Source: Sinohyriopsis cumingii
Lineage: Eukaryota > Mollusca > Bivalvia > Unionida > Unionidae
Direction: 5' to 3'
Length of the DNA stretch: 64,000 nucleotides
NCBI GenBank assembly: GCA_028554795.2
Contig: CM068825.1
Coordinates: forward strand, 155,549,053 to 155,613,052
Part shown: in pieces, positions 58,164 through 64,000 of the stretch
How positions within the stretch are numbered: the stretch's first letter is position 1
Layout: each line of letters begins with the position of its first letter
Notes under the pieces: generated by a model
What the model was told of the DNA's origin: nothing
The model's database searches: none
The model's input: the letters and a program-made list of their open reading frames with translations, nothing else
Position numbers and translations under genes: made by a program

Positions 58164-58171
58164 TATGTGTC

Positions 58172-58720
58172 AAATCGCCACAAATAATGACAGTTAAGCA
58201 GACAAATATTGAGATTTAACTGGAAAAGTGAGGTTGGGGTGTTTTATTGGCACAAAATCACTAATTGGGTGTCTTGAAAGCAATTGTGCAAGCATGGAAA
58301 CTTCTAGTAAGGGTGACTCACACGGGTGCACCAGTGAATAATGATTGGAAGATATTAGTTGACATGTTAAGGAATATACACAACTTAGAAAAAATAAGAA
58401 CACATGGTTCGTTAGATTCGTTAGCTTCTGTGTACCTAAATATTTTACTTAAAAAACTTGGCTTGACAAATATACTCGGTATGCTTGTCTGTTCAGTTTA
58501 TATTTCAGACTGTTTTTCTCCGAATCTTTTAAGATACATAGTTTCAAAATCGCATTATTGCGAAAGAATGAAACTGAGAATTATACAATTTCAGTGTAAT
58601 GATTATATCGGTTATTAACTAGCACTTCAACGGATGCAGTCATAAAATATTTATTATTTTAAAAAGTGAAACTATATAGAACAATATAAATTAATATCGT
58701 ACATCTCACAACTGTTGCAG
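58172..58720. other. GST intron right of the Polinton
   Basis: An open frame at 58265-58618 starts at a non-ATG codon and has no family resemblance; I do not call it. AT-rich, leading into CTGTTGCAG at 58712-58720. Confidence 0.5.
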
Positions 58721-58862
58721 TCGTCCAATTATGACGTATATGGTACAGCGGTACGGAAAGAATCCCAAACTGTACCCCAAAGACCTGCAGGATAGAGCAC
58801 TGGTTGATCGTCTGCTTCACTATGATCTGGGGTCTGTGTACAAGTCAGTCAGCGAATACATG
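58721..58862 (+). CDS. GST gene, third common exon
   Basis: 142 nt between TGTTGCAG and GTAAGC. The first T completes the Ser codon begun at 41323-41324, then RPIMTYMVQRYGKNPKLYPK and DLQDRALVDRLLHYDLGSVY. This is the ESRAI..YL...YGK...LYP.D...RA.VD..L.FD pattern at the join of the N-terminal and helical C-terminal domains of delta/epsilon GSTs. The remaining C-terminal exons were not found before the window ends, so the gene either continues beyond 64000 or is truncated. Confidence 0.85.
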
Positions 58863-61800
58863 GTAAGCGGCATTTCATAAAGCACTGAAAGAACAAGACT
58901 TTACAATTTTTATACTCTGCAGAATTAGTAAGAAATTAGCTCTGCACGATCATTTCATCAACAGATTTTAGCAAGTAATACTATCACAACAGGCTATAAA
59001 ACTTCTTGTAACAAATGCTTGTAACCTTAATGGGTTTTGAAGCCTATTTTGGCAATAGCCTATCAGGCTATCAAGCCGATTTTAGCAAAGAACAATTGCC
59101 CTTATGGGCTATCAAAACCAATTTTAGCTACAAATAATGAAAGCAACGAAACAGCCTAAAAATAAAGAAGTCATTAGGTATAAGATGGGATTCACTAGAC
59201 AAAAATAACGGAAGGTGAAAACAGAGATCGCAGTACGAAAACATGCATTCAGCTACACATTTTAAATCAGCAAAGGCTTGCAGACAAACAAAACTGCATC
59301 AATTAGAACCAACACCAAAGCCAAAGAAAAAGCCAACACCAATGCTAAGATCTACACGTGCAACATAACATTTTCTATCAACATTGCAATTATACATACA
59401 CTAATTCTAAAAGAGACTACAATTAATCCAAACATTCGGATCAACTATCAATTAATGGAGTTAAAATACATGCTTGTACAAACTCCTTTAATTGATAGTC
59501 CGACAGGGATATAAGAAACTAAACATATACATACAAACTAAGGTTAACTACAGATATATGCAAAACAGAGAAATATGTATTTGTAAATTAATTTTTACTT
59601 CCTCCACACACAGTTTGTCAGATACATACATGACAAACAAGACAAAAGAGCAGAGAACTAACATGTAGATGATGTAAAATATGCCGATCCTTTCTAGAAA
59701 GATTTCACAGTGAAATACAGTCTAAAGGGAATAAAAATCTTAACTAAGCGACAATTAGTCAATGATGAAGTAAACATTAAGAAGATATTTGTAGAACTTA
59801 CATAAAGAAATATAGATAAACAGTTTTGTTTTTCTTTAAATTTATTAAATATTATGAATTTATTAGTTAATGAAACTACATATAATTTTGAATTGAAACC
59901 TGTAGGAAACGATGAATCTAGTATGAAACATCGGCGTTCCGTTTCAGAATGAAAATGAACATAGGTATAAATGATACATCTTGTAACTTATGGAAACTAT
60001 CATTAAAATGTGTGGCAACATGAGACGAACAAGATTGACCGCCAAAGTCATCAATGCCGAATCCAAGTTTGTTCATGTGCATCAGCAAAGAGAGACCATA
60101 CATAAATAATGTAAGCGATCCATCCCCGTCCGACGCAACCACACATAAGTCAAACGGAAAGAAACATCGGAATTAGCCACCATTGATCACGATATTAAGT
60201 GTTTTGTTGTATATCGTAGTTATGGTGTGGAAGGAGACAGTCACACTCGGAATAATATATGCCTTTTCTTGTCTCAGAGGCGAATCAACAATCCAATCAA
60301 ATTAGTGTATTCCTACAACTGCATGTGAGGTTATTTCTCGATTAGACAGAAATGGTCACGCAATGTCCCTATTACCTTCAAGGGTGGATTGTTGAGTTAT
60401 TCCCCTTCGTATAGTTATTAACAACTTTGTAACATTGTACAATTTTATATTAACCATTAAAGCAAGAGGTTATAATTTAAATTATCTGTGATACCAATTT
60501 TATATAGAAATAGTACACAAGAAAGACTATAAAGAACGATACACATTTAAAAAATGTCAATTACCATTATATTGTTATTGTTGTGAGTTTCATGTAAACA
60601 GTTTATAGAATTAAATATCTTTCATTTCGTTGGCATTACATTTCCGAATGATCAATGTCAATTGGCATACAGAAAAATGTTGTAACTTATGGAAGCTATC
60701 ATTAAAATGGGTTGCTACGTGATGCGTAAAAGATGGATAGATAAAGTTATGTATGTCAAATCTATGTTTGCTTATGCGTTTAGATACTTGTTTACTTATT
60801 GGTTTTATTAGAAATAATTTTAAAAAAGAAATTTGGGAACGCACAAAAATGAACTAAGTAGCTTTTGTTATATAAATATGTGTATGAGCACGGATTATAT
60901 GCATGCATATTGTTACCTTCATATTTAATGTGGGTATTTACCTGGAATCACATGTATAAAATGTCAATTTTATCCTGCAAAGGCGGCTCGTAACTCCAAG
61001 TGCGAAGTGTCAGATTCTCTCGTGACCAGCACGTGATCTATGCTAGAAAATGTCATCTCTAATGAAAATACGAAATTATTTTAACAATTAAAGTAAGAAA
61101 ATACATATAGCATTAGTAGCTTAGGCAGTGGAACTCATGGCTATTTTACCTGGGCTTCAGTAAATGAAAAAATAATAACAAACACCAACGAACTGCATGA
61201 AGCAGAACAGACTGAATATCTGCAGAATTTCTCTGTGCAACACTTAATATACTTGATAGGGCTGAGATAGGTTACACACCACAGGTTTTCAGGAAAATCA
61301 TTCTAAATTCGTTCCACTGCATGTCTTCAATAGGGTTTGCTATATCTATAGCTCTGGTGACTGAAAGAAGAGTGATAAATCTTAAGGAATATGAACAGTG
61401 CTTTTTAATAGCAAGGTCTTTTAAGTGAAGACGGCTAATGCCATTGCAAAACTTCAATAGTCATAGCTTGGACACGTCTAAAATGTAGTACGGAAACTTA
61501 GGCTCAATTTAATAGCTATTCATAACTAATAGAATAAAATTTCGGAACATAACTCTTAGTGCTCGCCCCTGAGATTGTGCAATGTACGAGTACTAGCCTA
61601 CACAAAGAAATGCCGAATCATGGGGCAATAGTCGAAGTTATACATAAAGCATGGTACATGTGGCTACTGAAATGCCGAATCATGGGTCGATAGTTCAAGC
61701 TATACAAAATCAAAGCATGGTAGATAGATAATCTTCCTGACCAGAGCTTGCTAAGAACTATATTTATATTTTTCTTTTTTATTACAAAATATCTTTGAGA

Positions 61801-61968
61801 TATGATCATGATATTTCAGTACATGAAACCCATGTCCACCTCCAGTAGTTCCACATTTTCTATACATTTACGTTTATGTCCGTAATTTGAAAGGCCATCT
61901 AAATAAAAATAATGATTTCTAAAAATATAATTGAAGGATTATAATTTTTTTCTTCGTTTGCGTGCATG

Positions 61969-61972
<4 letters not shown>
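58863..61972. other. GST intron or flank; one diverged repeat pair, no gene
   Basis: 59920-60145 and 60611-60800 share a diverged segment in the same orientation (GTTGTAACTTATGGAAGCTA, TCATTAAAATG). On the minus strand both can be read with the peptide HVATHFNDSFHKLQ. Otherwise AT-rich and featureless, including a self-complementary TATCAATTAATGGAGTT-like stretch at 59440-59500. Confidence 0.45.

Positions 61973-62055
<83 letters not shown>
61973..62055. repeat. (TA)n microsatellite
   Basis: About 41 TA dinucleotides, just upstream of the lectin gene. Confidence 0.95.
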
Positions 62056-62060
<5 letters not shown>

Positions 62061-62273
62061 CTGAATCGGTTTGTGACAGTTTTATTTAAGAGCAAGTTAC
62101 GGAGGAAAAGCTTTAAAGCGAAGAAAAAATAAGACCTATAGCTCGTGTTCGTAGGTTGAAGAAGAACAATATCGATCATTTAGCTGAATCGATTTTGTTT
62201 TGTACTGGACCGAATTCAATTTACCAAAACACATTATTGACCACGTTCTATTTCTTTAGGCACGTAGTTTGAA

Positions 62274-63026
62274 ATGAGAATGATAATTACATCTACTTTA
62301 CTGATCCTGTTTCACCAGTTGTTGACGCGGGTTGCATATGTTGGCTCCCAATCTACCGAAAATGCTTGCACCCAAAATTCAATAACAGTTGAAGATCAGG
62401 GATCCTCGTATTGCGGCGTGAAAATGTATTTTGGTGATTCTTTCTGTCAACGCATCATCCAGCAAGACGTAACAAATGCCATGAAAAGCGCGTGTACGGG
62501 GATGACCACACCTCAGGGGCCTAGTGATGAATATAAAGCTTTAACTACAAAAATTGATTCCTTGGATAAGAAAGCTGATGACGCATTGATGAGATTAACA
62601 GCTCTCATATTAAGCACCACCAACAAAACGTGTCGCACTGGGTACGATTATTATCAGCAAGACCAGATTTGCTTCAAGTTCTACAGCGATTGTAAGACCT
62701 GGTCTGAAGCCAGACAAGTCTGTCAGTAAGACGGTGGCTACTTGATCAGTCTAAATGATCGCAACCTAGAGTTTTTCAGAAATTTGGCACGAGCGAAAGC
62801 AGGCAGTTGCAATAACGTCTGGGTCGGTACAACGGATGCTTCCTCGGAGGGACAGTGGAACTGGCAGAATGGTGAGAAGGTTAGCTCGGCTTTCTGGGCA
62901 TCTGGTCAACCCGACAATTGGGCCTCGAAGGAGAACTGTGGCGATCTGAATAAGATATTTGATTACAAATTGAACGATGAAGATTGCAGCAACAAGTTAC
63001 ATTATATTTGCCGGGCTGCTTTTTGA
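62274..63026 (+). pseudogene. Secreted C-type lectin, one in-frame TAA
   Basis: ATG at 62274 opens an intronless frame: signal peptide (MRMIITSTLLILFHQLL), a Cys-containing neck with a short helical stretch, then a C-type lectin domain starting CRTGYDYYQQDQICFKFY. TAA at 62727-62729 interrupts it right after ARQVCQ. The same frame then continues DGGYLISLNDRNLEFF, WVGTTDASSEGQWNW, a QPD motif (galactose-type sugar specificity in this family), LNDEDCSNKLHYICRAAF and TGA. All expected Cys are present on both sides, so only this codon breaks the gene. It could be a recent pseudogene, a null allele, or a sequencing error. It lies downstream of GST exon 3 on the same strand. Confidence 0.85.
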
Positions 63027-63161
63027 AACAATTCAATAGTTTGATATGAATATTTTAAAAATAGTAACCAAGAGTCCTCCATGAACTTCGGATATTTCAC
63101 ATTTAAAATATATATTTCCATATGTAGCGTTTTATTTTTGAAATCGGCACTGGAATAAACT

Positions 63162-63435
63162 ACTGCACCAGCAGGGGTCCCGAGTGGCCGAGTGGTCTAA
63201 AGCGCTCACCGTTCCGGATCACTGCCATCTCACCTCTGTCTGCGTGGGTTCGAGTCCAAGGCTCGGCTAGCGTGGGTACGTGGGAAAGCCTGCCAGTAGC
63301 TTCTCGTGGGTCGGTGGTTCTTCCTTGGGTTTTCCAGGGTTCTTCCTCCACCAGTTATACTGGCCGCCATGTATAGCCTATCTTGTGCTGAAAAATGGCG
63401 TTAAACCCTAGAACAACAACAACTGCACCAGCAGG
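63162..63435 (+). repeat. tRNA-derived SINE copy 3 with 14-bp TSD
   Basis: The body is 63176-63421. The head GGTCCCGAGTGGCCGAGTGG and TAAAGCGCT carry a Pol III A box; GGGTTCGAGTCC is the B box; the tail is (AAC)n. The target duplication ACTGCACCAGCAGG lies at 63162-63175 and 63422-63435. The intact boxes and duplication mark it as young. Confidence 0.9.
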
Positions 63436-63639
63436 TAGCAAAAAAAAAAAAAAAAGAAAATTATTTTTAGGCTCAACGTATTTCATGTTCTTCATAGTAA
63501 CATAAACACTATTTCGTCTCAAAAGATGTGTTGGTTTCAATGTTACATATTTGGTACAGTATATCGTGTAGATAAAATGAGAGCCATGAACCTTTCCTAA
63601 GGACATACTAAAGCAGACGACCTGAACTGGCCTGGGTGA

Positions 63640-63715
63640 GCACTGAACCCGTTGCCATCGAACTCGCGACCTTTGAATTACGGATCCAACGTTCTACCAG
63701 CTGAGCTAGGGCGGC
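63640..63715 (-). repeat. tRNA-like relic (probable SINE head)
   Basis: On the minus strand: a TAGCTCAGCTGGTAGAAC A-box/D-arm, an anticodon stem TTGGA/TTCAA with loop TCCGTAA (anticodon position CGT), and GAGTTCGA as B box. The 5' GCCGCCC has no matching 3' acceptor strand, so it is not called as a tRNA gene. Confidence 0.5.
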
Positions 63716-64000
63716 TACTAGTAGAATATTAATACAGTAAAGCCATTACTTTTATGCCATGCCTCTACGTTATTCGTACTGTGACAAACTATGTACTTGT
63801 GCTGAATAGTAATGCCTATTGGGCTGAATTATGCCAGGCCTCTCGGGCAAACATTGAGAAAGTCCAAAACAAGACATGGAACAAAATTAGAATAAAATTG
63901 GATGGAAAATGTTCGTTGAATTATATTAAAGGCGGGGCGATTTGATAATTCCCATTATTTCATTCTTATTTTTTTTATCTCATCAGTATCCCCAGCTGTT
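63716..64000. other. Window end, nothing recognised
   Basis: An open frame at 63754-63945 starts with ATG but shows no family features and no splice signals I trust. Confidence 0.4.

Larger units (their letters stand above)
41803..58171. mobile_element. Complete Polinton/Maverick (adintovirus-like) element with 8-bp TSD
   Basis: The element is 41811-58163 (16,353 bp) with 217-bp terminal inverted repeats. The direct repeat TATGTGTC at 41803-41810 and 58164-58171 is the target duplication. It encodes the hallmark Polinton set: rve integrase, PolB-like polymerase, packaging ATPase and adenain-like protease, plus candidate capsid proteins, a fibre, a PLA2 and accessory genes. Size and content fit Polintons and the related adintoviruses. 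All major frames are open and the TIRs are nearly identical, which points to recent arrival. It lies in a GST intron, so host splicing must bridge it. Confidence 0.95.

Noticed and set aside
41803-58171. Viral contamination or misassembly instead of a genomic insertion
   Set aside because: Matching target duplications, flanking dyad, and GST exons in correct phase on both sides show a true insertion.
62274-63026. Two separate small genes instead of one lectin
   Set aside because: Both halves are in the same frame and make one C-type lectin domain; the second half has no own signal peptide or start context.
63640-63715. tRNA-Thr gene on the minus strand
   Set aside because: The anticodon arm folds but the 5' acceptor strand has no 3' partner and the T-stem is imperfect; more likely a SINE head or tRNA pseudogene.
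58863-64000. C-terminal GST exons
   Set aside because: I looked for the helical-domain patterns in plus-strand frames with splice borders and found none; absence within the window is stated, not loss.

Overview
The window is animal nuclear DNA, most likely from a bivalve or another mollusc. Short host exons with GT-AG borders lie in long AT-rich introns. Three copies of a tRNA-derived SINE with a (GTT/AAC)n tail and clear target duplications are scattered through it, together with many minisatellites, MITE-like elements and (TA)n tracts. The species assignment is an inference from this style and is not proven.

Region 1 (1-13125) holds the 3' end of a plus-strand gene resembling TOM1 (VHS/GAT endosomal adaptor): phase-compatible exons at 718-780, 6395-6437 and 12998-13125, the last ending in the acidic C-terminus DDDDNPLFAL. 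The introns contain SINEs, an 18-bp minisatellite, a 28-unit array of a 52-bp repeat with no net indel, and a 43-bp array. Region 2 (13126-33645) has no gene I can support. It holds degenerate tandem repeats and three MITE-like elements.

Region 3 (33646-58862) is a delta/epsilon-like glutathione S-transferase gene on the plus strand. It has two interchangeable 57-nt first coding exons (33646, 34823) and common exons at 40207, 41266 and 58721. The intron between the last two carries a complete Polinton/Maverick (adintovirus-like) element, 41811-58163: 16,353 bp with 217-bp terminal inverted repeats (about four mismatches) and an 8-bp target duplication TATGTGTC.

The element has 15 open genes. 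Left half: packaging ATPase (-), zinc ribbon (+), parvovirus-type phospholipase A2 (+), rve integrase (+), a PolB-like polymerase fused to an SF1 helicase (-), a Cys-rich protein (+), an HNH endonuclease (+) and a small unknown (+). Right half, one tightly packed minus-strand block in the order of transcription: virion protein with a GN.S C-terminal domain, pVI-like protein, capsid protein, basic core protein, adenain-like protease, long coiled-coil fibre with a C1q-like head, membrane protein, and a penton/minor-capsid candidate. The two halves converge on a nested inverted-repeat and direct-repeat structure at 48402-48880. The set amounts to replication, integration, packaging, maturation, capsid and attachment functions, so the element looks like an integrated virus with no obvious lesion. 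Two genes (PLA2 and protease) lack an ATG where the domain should start. Each lies in the -1 frame of the gene before it, with an A8 or A9 run inside the overlap.

Region 4 (58863-64000) holds an intronless secreted C-type lectin gene broken by one in-frame TAA (62274-63026), a young SINE, a tRNA-like relic and a diverged repeat pair. The C-terminal GST exons were not found.
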